Part shown: one piece after another, positions 45,325 through 53,203 of the stretch | How the letters are laid out: each line of letters starts with the position of its first letter | How positions within the stretch are numbered: the first letter of the stretch is position 1 | Source: Altererythrobacter sp. Root672 | Lineage (GTDB): Bacteria; Pseudomonadota; Alphaproteobacteria; Sphingomonadales; Sphingomonadaceae | Reading direction: 5' to 3' | Assembly (NCBI RefSeq): GCF_001427865.1 | Contig: NZ_LMHH01000001.1 | Span: forward strand, 62,001 to 126,000 | Length of the DNA stretch: 64,000 bases | The notes under the pieces: generated by a model | Told to the model about the DNA's origin: nothing | What the model saw: the letters and a program-made list of their open reading frames with translations, nothing else | Database searches by the model: none | Program-made: the position numbers and the translations under genes

Positions 45325-45335
45325 AGGGTGTGCTC
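45281..45335 (-). tRNA. tRNA-Val(CAC) 3' fragment (55 nt), probable attachment-site remnant
   Basis: Reading the minus strand from 45335: GAGCAC (end of the D-stem), the anticodon arm CACCC-TTCACAC-GGGTG with anticodon CAC, the T-arm GCAGG-TTCAATC-CCTGC, the acceptor strand CGCGCCC, then ACCA. The 5' acceptor strand, D-loop and TAGCTC-type box are absent: the DNA upstream (45336 on) does not contain them. It cannot be a working tRNA. A 3' fragment ending exactly at the CCA is what tyrosine-recombinase integration into a tRNA gene leaves at the far end of the insert. Confidence 0.8.
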
Positions 45336-45366
45336 AGTTGAATCGCGAAATGCTGGAACGCGCTCA

Positions 45367-45465
45367 GTGAAGCTCAGCGACTTGCTCCACGAGCGCGAGA
45401 CTTACGCCATGTCCCCCTTCGGACTGCTGACGATGGGCCTCGAATTGCGCAAACATCTCAAATGA
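45367..45465 (+). other. Possible gene-end remnant next to the tRNA fragment
   Basis: The frame VKLSDLLHERETYAMSPFGL, then LTMGLELRKHLK and stop, has a protein-like composition but no start or ribosome-binding site of its own. Its frame continues back only to the tRNA fragment. It may be the 3' end of a gene cut by the integration or deletion that removed the tRNA 5' half. I do not recognise the family, and chance is possible. Confidence 0.3.
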
Positions 45466-45480
45466 GATTTTTCGAGATTC

Positions 45481-46743
45481 TCAGGTGCCGCGACGATTTG
45501 TCCAAAAGCTGGTAGGATCCGCGGGGCTGCTCCCAACTCCTTCACGCGTCTTCCACGCGTTCGTGATGGAAATAACCGCCAGAGCCAATGCGGCCAACAA
45601 GGCGGGAAACCCAAACAGTGACATGACAGTCTGCCCGGCTACTCCGGCGGACAAGGCCAGGCCGATCGCTATCGGAGCAACCACGGTTCCCAGCCTGCCC
45701 ACGCTCTTAGCCCATCCGACCCCCGTCGCGCGCAGAGCATCGGGATAGAATCCGGCCAGGACCACGTTGACACCGCCATAGGCACCCAGACTGCAGAAGC
45801 CCGCAGCTCCAAGAAGCACGGTCAGTTCACCCCGCGAAGCGTGGTCCATGGCCTGGCCCGTCGCGAACAGCAGCGCCGCCGCCACGAGAAGAAAGACAAG
45901 CAGCACTGCCATCGCCCCGAACCTATCGATCAGCAGGCCGATACCGAGGGCGGCAATGGCACCGCCGAAACCGAAGATCGTAATCGACAAGGCGGCGAAG
46001 GACTGGTCGTGGCCGGCTTCGACCAACATGGTCGGCAGCCAGGAGGTCAGGCAGTAGCTGATCGTGAGCATCAGCATGAACAGCAGCCACAACATCAGAG
46101 TTCCGACAAGGTACCTGCGACCCATGAGTTGCAAGACAGTCGATGCTCCGGCCGCAGGTTCTGGTGCCGCTCCCTCCAAGTCCGCCCGATCACGCAACCA
46201 GAGCCAGACGCCGCCCGACAAAGCCAGCGAAAGCACTCCGACCGTCACCATCGCAATTCTCCATCCGCCCAGGTCGGCAAAGCCTGCCGCCACCGCGCCC
46301 GCAACCGCTGCACCGAGGCCGTATCCAGTAAAAAGGGTCAGGATCGATATGCCGCGCCGGTCCGCGGGCGCTTCCTCTGTGACCATCGCGAGACAACTCG
46401 GAAGACAGCCGCCGAGAAATACGCCGGTAATCAGCCTGAGGGCAAACAGCATGGCCCCACTGTCCGCGAGCGCACTCGCGCACTGGCCCAGCCCGAATCC
46501 AACAACGGCAATCGTCACCGTGAGCCGATGTCCAAGTCGGCCAGCGATGGCTGGAAAGACGACCAGGCCAATGCACTGGCCGATAAGGTTGGCGGAGAAG
46601 ATCGGACCGAGCTCAGCGTTTCCGAGCAAGAGCGATCGAGCGATCTCGGGCGCTAGCGGACCGAGAATGGTGTGGATCAAGCCATCGAGGAAATAGATCG
46701 CGGTGCAGATCGCGATCGTTCGTCGTGGCTGTGAGATGATCAT
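45481..46743 (-). CDS. MFS transporter, aromatic acid:H+ symporter (AAHS)-like
   Basis: 420 residues and 12 predicted helices. The loop 2-3 motif AGRLGHRLTVTIAVVGFG and the helix-4 region RLITGVFLGGCLPSCLAMVTE-like pattern fit the AAHS family (PcaK, BenK relatives) of organic-acid importers. A final helix region GYPD-like FYPDALRATGVGWAKSVGRLG is also typical. Its start overlaps the BKACE stop by 4 nt, so the pair probably imports and cleaves the same carboxylate. It is the first intact gene right of the tRNA fragment. Confidence 0.87.
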   Translation of the reverse strand: MIISQPRRTIAICTAIYFLDGLIHTILGPLAPEIARSLLLGNAELGPIFSANLIGQCIGLVVFPAIAGRLGHRLTVTIAVVGFGLGQCASALADSGAMLFALRLITGVFLGGCLPSCLAMVTEEAPADRRGISILTLFTGYGLGAAVAGAVAAGFADLGGWRIAMVTVGVLSLALSGGVWLWLRDRADLEGAAPEPAAGASTVLQLMGRRYLVGTLMLWLLFMLMLTISYCLTSWLPTMLVEAGHDQSFAALSITIFGFGGAIAALGIGLLIDRFGAMAVLLVFLLVAAALLFATGQAMDHASRGELTVLLGAAGFCSLGAYGGVNVVLAGFYPDALRATGVGWAKSVGRLGTVVAPIAIGLALSAGVAGQTVMSLFGFPALLAALALAVISITNAWKTREGVGSSPADPTSFWTNRRGT

Positions 46744-47636
46744 ATCCCGAACCGGCAGCGAGCCTCTTCGACTGTGGCGGGCTGGAGGCCAAAGATCGCG
46801 GCGATATTAGCTGCAGCCCGGACCATCTCCGCGTTGTCCCCGGCGACGGTTCCATCGGGGAGGTGGATGCCATCTTCGAAGCCGACGCGCACGAGGTCGC
46901 AACCCATGGCGAGGCCGAGGGTGACGATGCGAAACATGTCATGGCCGGTCGCCGTGACACCCCAGATGGCTTGCGGAAACATCCGCAGGCCCTCGTCGAT
47001 GTTGAAAATCACGTTGCGGGCGACCGGCGGCGTCGCGCCGAACCCTCCGCCGTGCAGGAGCCAGACGTTTTTGCGGTGGCGGTCGAACAAGCCCTCGTTG
47101 GCGTAGCGCATCAGGCGGTGCAGCGAACTCGCCTCGACAATCTCGTATTCGAGTGCCGACCCCTTGGCGTAAACTGCCTCGATGGTCCGTTTGAGAAGCT
47201 CGGGCGAGTTCACGTATGGCGTTTCTTCGGGATAGCCGCCTTCCGGATTGTGGAAGTCGGCCGATCCACCGGCGATGCCGAACAAGTCCTGCTGCGGTTC
47301 GATCTCAAGCAGGCCGAGCCGCTCCGTGTCGGTCGGCCAAACGAATTGCCCGGTGGCCGGATCACGTCGTACGCCGATGCCGTTGGTGGTCTGGATCAGA
47401 ATCGGGGATCGAGCGCGGATCTGGCGGATGATCTCCGCATAGATTTCCGGGTCACCGCTATTCTTGCCGTCGGGGCCGCGCGCGTGAACGTGAACTACTG
47501 ACGCTCCCGCTTCCCAGCACCTTGCCGCCGCCTCACCGATTTCGTCAGGTTGCTTCGGGACGACCGCGCCGTCTCGGTCCTGCTGCATGCCGCCGTTGAG
47601 AGCGACTGTGATCATCACCTTGTTACCGTCCAGCAT
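46740..47636 (-). CDS. Beta-keto acid cleavage enzyme (BKACE, DUF849)
   Basis: 298 residues from the ATG at 47636 (GGGGAAG upstream). The BKACE zinc motif is in ASVVHVHARGPDG (His49, His51). LIQTTNGIG, GGSADFHNPEG, then WLLHGGGFGATPPV and LVRVGFEDGIHLPDG (metal-ligand Glu) complete the TIM-barrel site. The family condenses a beta-keto acid with acetyl-CoA to give acetoacetate and a new CoA ester; substrates vary widely (3-keto-5-aminohexanoate, dehydrocarnitine, beta-ketoadipate). The substrate here is not known. It is divergent from a LuxR-type regulator. Confidence 0.92.
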   Translation of the reverse strand: MLDGNKVMITVALNGGMQQDRDGAVVPKQPDEIGEAAARCWEAGASVVHVHARGPDGKNSGDPEIYAEIIRQIRARSPILIQTTNGIGVRRDPATGQFVWPTDTERLGLLEIEPQQDLFGIAGGSADFHNPEGGYPEETPYVNSPELLKRTIEAVYAKGSALEYEIVEASSLHRLMRYANEGLFDRHRKNVWLLHGGGFGATPPVARNVIFNIDEGLRMFPQAIWGVTATGHDMFRIVTLGLAMGCDLVRVGFEDGIHLPDGTVAGDNAEMVRAAANIAAIFGLQPATVEEARCRFGI

Positions 47637-47688
47637 CTTCTTCCCCGATCTGTCCTGCGAAGGGATGCTAGATGGAGCAGGGAAGGTC

Positions 47689-47708
47689 TGTCCTATCGCG
47701 ACAGGACA
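47689..47708. promoter_or_regulatory. 20-bp near-palindrome, candidate LuxR-type operator
   Basis: TGTCCT and AGGACA arms flank a TCGCGA-centred core; 18 of 20 positions are symmetric. Further single TGTCCT or AGGACA half-sites lie at 47651 and 47722. It stands between the divergent BKACE and LuxR genes. The length equals that of lux boxes, although the arm sequence differs. Confidence 0.5.
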
Positions 47709-47743
47709 AGGCACAAGCAGAAGGACAACAGCAGGAGGGTCCC

Positions 47744-48523
47744 GTGGCGGAAATCTGGCAGGTGACACAGCCGGCGCTGAGTCTGGCCATTGACCCGCTT
47801 TACGAGCGGGTTCTGACTTCGCTTGGTGGCGGGGGCTTCGGGGCGACCGTGCGCAGCTGCATCAACGCGCTGACTGGGGGCGTAACGCGCATCTATCTGT
47901 TCGAAGCGACTGGTCCCGACGAAGACGCGCTGCATTACGTGCACTGCGAGCCGGAGATCGCCGGGCTGCTGCCGGCGTATGCGCAACACTACAAGAGGCT
48001 TGATCCCGTGCGCGCCATCTACGGCAGCGCCGTGCGGCAGGGCGCTATGGCGCTGCAACGCATCCGGCCTGCGGATATTTCCTCCACTGCCTTCCGGCGC
48101 CGGTTTTTCGATGACGCCGGCATTGTTGAACGCGTTTCGATTGTCCAGCGCGGCAAGGACGGTTGGCGAGGCATGAACCTCGCGCGGCATGCGAGCGAAG
48201 GGGCATTTTCGGATCGCGAGCTGGACAACATTGCCGGATTTGCTCGCCTGACGCTTCCGATGCTGCCCCTCACCATCAAGTCTGCCGTTCCAACAGGGGT
48301 GTTATCGGTCGCGCAGGTCGAGGAGCGGTTCGAATTGCGCTACGCGGAACTAACATCCAGAGAGAGGCAGGTCTGCGCGCGTGCTGCCCTTGGAATGAGC
48401 GTCGAGGCGACCGCCATCGACCTGGGGATCGCGAAGACATCGGTGGTGACCTTCCGGCAGCGTGCCTATCGCCGGCTGGGCGTCACGAGCCCCTATGAGC
48501 TGTTTGGGCTGGTTGCGCATTGA
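47744..48523 (+). CDS. LuxR-family transcriptional regulator
   Basis: 259 residues from a GTG at 47744, which has GGAGGG directly upstream; the frame is open earlier but without such a site. The C-terminal 60 residues form a LuxR helix-turn-helix (LTSRERQVCARAALGMSVEA, then DLGIAKTSVVTFRQRAYRRL). The N-terminal 180 residues do not show the usual acyl-homoserine-lactone-binding tryptophan/tyrosine pattern, and no luxI is nearby, so the effector is probably a metabolite. By position it should control the divergent BKACE-MFS pair. Confidence 0.87.
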   Translation: MAEIWQVTQPALSLAIDPLYERVLTSLGGGGFGATVRSCINALTGGVTRIYLFEATGPDEDALHYVHCEPEIAGLLPAYAQHYKRLDPVRAIYGSAVRQGAMALQRIRPADISSTAFRRRFFDDAGIVERVSIVQRGKDGWRGMNLARHASEGAFSDRELDNIAGFARLTLPMLPLTIKSAVPTGVLSVAQVEERFELRYAELTSRERQVCARAALGMSVEATAIDLGIAKTSVVTFRQRAYRRLGVTSPYELFGLVAH

Positions 48524-48548
48524 TTGAGGTCGAGAGCGGCGCGCCGAT

Positions 48549-49067
48549 CTAGACCGCTTTGTAGATCCTAATGCGAACGGCGGGCCCGGTTGTGCCGGGA
48601 GCAAGGTCCAGCGTTCCTATGAACGCGCTCCGATTGAGCCAGTCGTACTTTCCTTTCGGCGCTTCGAACCTCGGTTGGGTTTTGGCCGGAGTCCTCGCTC
48701 CCGCTTCTGGCGGGCATAGCGCGCCGACGTTGATGACGTTGATCACCACGCCGTCATTGGTCCGGATCATGTAGTCGGCCTCGATCTCGGTGCACCCGTC
48801 CGAGCGCGTCAGTTGCCAGTCCCAGCCACCGGCGATGATCGTCCCTTCGATTCCAGGGCCGGAAAACGTGCCACCGGTGATCGGCACGATATTCCGCTTG
48901 CCGAGCGGCGTCTCACCGACCGGGATGGCCTGGCCGAGTGTTACGATTTCCTCGAACGCGAACTCGAGACGCGGTGGCTGCGGCACGTCCTGGGGTAGGG
49001 CCGCCGTGGATGCCAGGAGAGCGGACATACCGATCGCCCACGTTCCTGACCGTGCCACATTGATCAT
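48549..49067 (-). CDS. DUF3237 domain protein with signal peptide
   Basis: 172 residues from the ATG at 49067 (GGGGGAAT upstream). An N-terminal export signal (GTWAIGMSALLASTAALP) precedes a DUF3237 barrel: LGKRNIVPITGGTFSGPGIE, then GGWDWQLTRSDG, then YMIRTNDGVVINVINVG. DUF3237 is a small beta-barrel of unknown function that often accompanies hydrolase and degradation genes. It follows the TonB receptor gene on the same strand by 36 nt, so the two are likely co-transcribed. Confidence 0.87.
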   Translation of the reverse strand: MINVARSGTWAIGMSALLASTAALPQDVPQPPRLEFAFEEIVTLGQAIPVGETPLGKRNIVPITGGTFSGPGIEGTIIAGGWDWQLTRSDGCTEIEADYMIRTNDGVVINVINVGALCPPEAGARTPAKTQPRFEAPKGKYDWLNRSAFIGTLDLAPGTTGPAVRIRIYKAV

Positions 49068-49103
49068 GTCGTATTCCCCCAATTCCTCTTGAATGGCCGT
49101 AGC

Positions 49104-51521
49104 TTAGAACTCGGCCGCGAGCTGCACATACCAGCTTCGTGGCCGTGCAAAGATGCGTTCGGCATAGCCGAGTGTCGCCAGCGAGGCGTTCCCCTGGATC
49201 AGGTAACGCTCGTCGAACAAGTTGATCACGCCCGCCGTAACGCTCCAGCGGTCGTTGATCCCGAGTTCGACCGAGGCGTTGCCGGTGAAATAGCCGTTCT
49301 CTTCGATCTCGGGCACGCTGCCGGTGATGAACGTGACGTGCGAGGTGTAGCTGCCGTCGAAACGGGGTGTCAGCGTGTAGCCTTGGGCCAAGGGAATCTC
49401 GTAGCCGATCCCGAAATTGCCCTGGAACGCGGGCGTGAGCGGAAGGTCGTCACCGGGTGCGACCGTCGCGCTGGCGCCGGGCACCGGTGTGATCGAGAGG
49501 ATGTCGTCGTCGAGCAGGCTCATGCCAGCATCGAGCCGCAGTCCCCCGGTATGGTAGCTCGCCTCCGCTTCGAAGCCGCGGATGCGGGCTTTGCCAGCGT
49601 TGAACAGCAACGGCACCACGCCCTGACGGAAGATCAGTTGCATGTCGTCGTAGTTGGCCTGGAACGCCGCAAGATTGAGCCGTGCATCGCCGAAGTCCAT
49701 CTTGGCGCCGACCTCGTAGCTTTCGACAGATTCCTCGTCGAACGGGACTGGCACGAAGCCCGGCGGCGGGGCGTTATAACGCGTGTTGAACCCGCCAGAT
49801 TTGAAGCTCGTCGAATACGATGCGTAAGCGTTCAGCCAGTTGGTGAACTCGTAGCGCACGCTGGCCGAGCCCGTCAGGTGTGAGAAGGTGTTCTCAAACG
49901 GGCGGTTGTAGATGAACAGAGGTCCGCCCTCGGGAATGGCCAGCGTCGGCAGCGGGTCAGGATCCGGCCGTGTGGCTGGAAACAGGTTCATGACGGTACC
50001 CTGGTAGGTCTTTCGATCCTCGGTGTAACGGAGGCCTCCGGTCAGCTCGAGGCCGTCAGTCGGTTCGATTGAGATCTCGCCGAACGCCGCCAGCGAGCGG
50101 GTTTCCAAGTCGGACAACTGCAAGTCGCGCGAGCCCGGTCCGCCGGCGAGCAGCGAGGAGATAACCGGCGGCGAGGGCGGAAACGCGAGCGGGACGGTGG
50201 CGCGTTCGAAAGTGTCCTCGTCGTAATAGTATGCACCCAGGATGCCGCTGACGATGCCACGGTGATACTGCAACTGCAGTTCCTGGCTGAATTGCTTAGA
50301 CTTCCCGCCCACATCGGTGGTGATCATCACGAACGGAGTGTTGTCGGCGTCGCGGATGCCGCGCGATTGGGTGGAGCGATAAGCCGTGATGCTCTTGAAG
50401 GTCAGGCTATCATCCACGTCATACCGTGCCGTACCCGAGACGCCCCAAATCTCCGACTGGCTGGTCACCGGGGCGGTGCCGCCGTTGACGAAATCTCCCC
50501 GTGCCTGGAAGTCATTGGCGCAGCGCGGATCGTCGATCAACGGTACCGAGGGGGCGCCGAAACGCGGATCGCCGGGCGCGATCGGAGCGAAGGGAATTTT
50601 GGCTCCGGGGCAGCCAGCTGCGACGCTGACGATTGCGGCAACCGGCGCGTTTTCATTGATCCCTGCGAAGGTGAAAGGAGCGCCGTTCTCGTCGCGGTCG
50701 GTGTAATCAGCCCTCAGTGAGAGTTCGAAATTCGACGTCGGCTCCCAGCGGAATGCACCGTTCAGGGTCACCAGGTCTTCGTTGCCGAGGTCGAGACCGT
50801 CGAAGGCGCGGATGACGTACCCGTCACGCTTGCGGAAGCCACCGGAAATGCGGGCGGCTGTGGTGTCGGTGATCGGAAGGTTGAACGCAGCAAATCCTTC
50901 TAGCAGACCATCGTCGCCACCCCTGACGCGTCCCCGACCGGAGAACTCGCCGAACTTGGGCTCGCGGGTGCGGACCAGAATGGCGCCGCCGATCGTATTG
51001 CGCCCGAACAGCGTGCCCTGAGGTCCGCGCAGCACCTCGACGCTGGCAATGTCGCCGAACTCGATCGTGCTGCCCACTGCGCGGCCGACGTAGACCTCGT
51101 CGATATAGACGCCGACCCCGGGATCGACGGCAGCCGTGGGATCAAGCTGGCCGATGCCACGGATGAAGGCCACCGACGCGGAGCTGTTGCCCGAGAGTTG
51201 CCCGGCCGGCTTGAATTGCAGGCTAGGCGTGATGCGCTCGAGGTCCTGGGTCTGGTGGATTTGCCGTTCCTGGAGGGTTTCGGCGCTGAACGCCGAGATG
51301 GCGATCGGCGTTTCCTGGAGCGACTCCTCCCGCCTTCGGGCGGTGACCATGATGGTGTTGCCCTGATCGGTCGATGCCTCGGACGCGGCAGCCGGTTGCT
51401 CTTCAGCTCCCTCTTGCGCGACCGCGGGCGAACCGACCCCCACCCAAAGCGCGCTCGCCAGTATCGTGCCGCTCACCAGCAACCTGCGATGACGCGCGCC
51501 GTGAGTCCTGTCGAACCTCAT
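49104..51521 (-). CDS. TonB-dependent receptor, catabolic type
   Basis: 805 residues from the ATG at 51521 (GGGGGAG upstream). It has a signal peptide (RLLVSGTILASALWVGVGSP) and a TonB box-like TIMVTARRREESLQETPIAI. A plug has SVAFIRGIGQLDPTAAVDPG, then VGVYIDEVYVGRAVGST, SVEVLRGPQGTLFGRNTIGG, and a barrel ends in RSWYVQLAAEF. The GVYIDEVYVGR pattern is common in sphingomonad receptors tied to degradation clusters rather than iron. It is divergent from the MarR regulator, with a perfect palindrome between them. Confidence 0.92.
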   Translation of the reverse strand: MRFDRTHGARHRRLLVSGTILASALWVGVGSPAVAQEGAEEQPAAASEASTDQGNTIMVTARRREESLQETPIAISAFSAETLQERQIHQTQDLERITPSLQFKPAGQLSGNSSASVAFIRGIGQLDPTAAVDPGVGVYIDEVYVGRAVGSTIEFGDIASVEVLRGPQGTLFGRNTIGGAILVRTREPKFGEFSGRGRVRGGDDGLLEGFAAFNLPITDTTAARISGGFRKRDGYVIRAFDGLDLGNEDLVTLNGAFRWEPTSNFELSLRADYTDRDENGAPFTFAGINENAPVAAIVSVAAGCPGAKIPFAPIAPGDPRFGAPSVPLIDDPRCANDFQARGDFVNGGTAPVTSQSEIWGVSGTARYDVDDSLTFKSITAYRSTQSRGIRDADNTPFVMITTDVGGKSKQFSQELQLQYHRGIVSGILGAYYYDEDTFERATVPLAFPPSPPVISSLLAGGPGSRDLQLSDLETRSLAAFGEISIEPTDGLELTGGLRYTEDRKTYQGTVMNLFPATRPDPDPLPTLAIPEGGPLFIYNRPFENTFSHLTGSASVRYEFTNWLNAYASYSTSFKSGGFNTRYNAPPPGFVPVPFDEESVESYEVGAKMDFGDARLNLAAFQANYDDMQLIFRQGVVPLLFNAGKARIRGFEAEASYHTGGLRLDAGMSLLDDDILSITPVPGASATVAPGDDLPLTPAFQGNFGIGYEIPLAQGYTLTPRFDGSYTSHVTFITGSVPEIEENGYFTGNASVELGINDRWSVTAGVINLFDERYLIQGNASLATLGYAERIFARPRSWYVQLAAEF

Positions 51522-51567
51522 CACCAATCTCCCCCGAGTTCAGCTTTAATGTTTATTGGCGGCATCT

Positions 51568-51582
51568 GTTATCGACGATAAC
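51568..51582. promoter_or_regulatory. 15-bp perfect palindrome, candidate MarR operator
   Basis: GTTATCG-A-CGATAAC is a perfect inverted repeat between the divergent TonB receptor and MarR genes. An outer pair, TGTTAT (from 51567) and ATAACA (51594-51599), adds a third half-site. The size and symmetry suit a MarR dimer that represses both promoters. Confidence 0.6.
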
Positions 51583-51643
51583 CATCATAGGCAATAACAG
51601 TTTGACTTGTGCGTTTGATCGGCAACGGGCATGTTCAACTTGA

Positions 51644-52138
51644 ATGAGCGGCCTCACTGACCTCCCTGACAGCCTGACAGGTGTGCGCCATCGCGCCCCG
51701 ACACTCCTCGGTTCCGAGGTTGATTATGGATTGCTGCCCGAGCTGACTGGCTTTTCGGTCAAGCTGGTTTGGATCCTCGGCCATAGCCTTCTGGCCCGCG
51801 AATTCGGTGAGACCGGCATCACGCCGCACCGCTATTCCATCCTTGAGGTAATCGGTCGCAATCCCGGCTTGCAGCAGACTCAGTTGGCTGCCGCGCTGGC
51901 GCTTACCCGTCCGGCGACGACTCTGGCGGTTGACTTCTGGGAAGAGCGGGGTTGCGTTGAACGGCGCAAGATTGTCGGCGATCGCCGCTCTTTCGGCGTC
52001 TACCCGACTGCGCATGGGGAGCAGGAACTGGATCGCCTCAGGGGGCTGGTTCGCAAGGCGGACGCTGCGCTTACCGCTGGTTTGAACGATGCCGAGACCC
52101 GGGAACTGGATCGGTTACTGAAGAAGATTCATCGCTAG
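51644..52138 (+). CDS. MarR-family transcriptional regulator
   Basis: 164 residues. The winged-helix core (about 55-125) has GITPHRYSILEVIGRNPGLQ, then LAAALALTRPATTLAVDFWE, the wing GCVERRKIVGDRRSFGVYPT, and dimer helices at both ends. MarR proteins usually repress neighbouring genes until a small, often aromatic, ligand binds. It is divergent from a TonB receptor with an operator-like palindrome between them, and lies 57 nt upstream of two hydrolase genes in the same direction. No strong ribosome-binding site precedes the ATG. Confidence 0.9.
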   Translation: MSGLTDLPDSLTGVRHRAPTLLGSEVDYGLLPELTGFSVKLVWILGHSLLAREFGETGITPHRYSILEVIGRNPGLQQTQLAAALALTRPATTLAVDFWEERGCVERRKIVGDRRSFGVYPTAHGEQELDRLRGLVRKADAALTAGLNDAETRELDRLLKKIHR

Positions 52139-52195
52139 CAACTGCCGCGCGGCGGTCGGGTCGACAACCGCTTTAGAACGATAAGGGGGAGCGGA

Positions 52196-53182
52196 ATGGG
52201 AGGAACACTGGCGACGCGCCGCATTCGGACTGGGCTGCTTGGCTTGATGGCGGTCGCTCTCGCGAGCGGAACCAATGCACAACAGCCGCAGCAGACGGAC
52301 GGCGAAGCGTTCAGAAGGACGCAGGAGGAATTCAACAAGGTTCCGAACACACCCGGCGACGGGCCCTATCCTGCGATCATCGAAACCGACCCCGCCTTTC
52401 CGCGCCACGTAATCTATCGACCTGCAGACCTGTCCCCTTTCGAGGGAGGCAAGCTACCGATCTTGGTCTGGGGCAATGGCGCTTGCGTGGACGACGGAAC
52501 GGCACACCGGATGCACCTCGCGGAGATCGCCTCATACGGGTATCTGGTGATTGCTGCCGGAGGATGGCGCAGCGGACCCGGAGCCACCGAGCCGCGCGCT
52601 CCGCAGCCGGCTGCGAGGACGAGCGGTTTGCCTCCGGCGGCGACGAGTGCCGAAGACGTACGGGTTGGTATCGACTGGGCCATCGCTGAAAATACCCGGG
52701 ACGGCAGCAAGCTGCGCGGCAAGGTGGCAACAGGTGCCGTCGCCGCAGCGGGGCATTCCTGCGGCGGCTTGCAGGCGATCGAGATCGCCTCTGACCCGCG
52801 GATCAGAACCGTGCTTGTGCACAACAGCGGGGTCTTCAATGACGGGGCCAGCCCGATCCCAGGGATCAAGGCGAGCAAGGACATGCTCGACCGGATCCAC
52901 TCACCGGTGATCTACATTCTCGGAGGCCCAACCGACATCGCCTATCCCAACGGGACCGACGACTTTGCTCGTCTCAAGTCCGTTCCGGCGGTCCTGGCCA
53001 ATCTCCCGGTCGGTCATGGGGGTACCTTTTCTGAACCGATGGGCGGGGCCGTGGCACACGTCGCGGTCGATTGGCTCGAGTGGCAACTCAAGGGCGACAA
53101 GAGCGCCGCACGTACCTTCGTGGGCGAGAACTGCCGGCTGTGCACGGGCACGGACTGGTCGATCGAGCGGAAGGGCCTGTAA
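52196..53182 (+). CDS. Secreted alpha/beta hydrolase
   Basis: 328 residues with a signal peptide (TGLLGLMAVALASGTNAQ). The core has ILVWGNGACVDDGTAHRMHL (oxyanion loop with Cys), VAAAGHSCGGLQAIEIAS (nucleophile Ser188) and a late His in LPVGHGGTFSEPMGG. A C-terminal CRLCTG could form a disulfide. It resembles periplasmic esterase or cutinase-like hydrolases of unknown substrate. A similar hydrolase follows after 21 nt, so they form a pair downstream of marR. Confidence 0.85.
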   Translation: MGGTLATRRIRTGLLGLMAVALASGTNAQQPQQTDGEAFRRTQEEFNKVPNTPGDGPYPAIIETDPAFPRHVIYRPADLSPFEGGKLPILVWGNGACVDDGTAHRMHLAEIASYGYLVIAAGGWRSGPGATEPRAPQPAARTSGLPPAATSAEDVRVGIDWAIAENTRDGSKLRGKVATGAVAAAGHSCGGLQAIEIASDPRIRTVLVHNSGVFNDGASPIPGIKASKDMLDRIHSPVIYILGGPTDIAYPNGTDDFARLKSVPAVLANLPVGHGGTFSEPMGGAVAHVAVDWLEWQLKGDKSAARTFVGENCRLCTGTDWSIERKGL

Positions 53183-53203
53183 GTGGAGAAGGGGGAAGTA
53201 GAC

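Noticed and set aside
45281-45335. A complete, functional tRNA-Val
   Set aside because: No 5' acceptor strand or D-loop is found in the adjoining bases; only the 3' 55 nt match tRNA structure.
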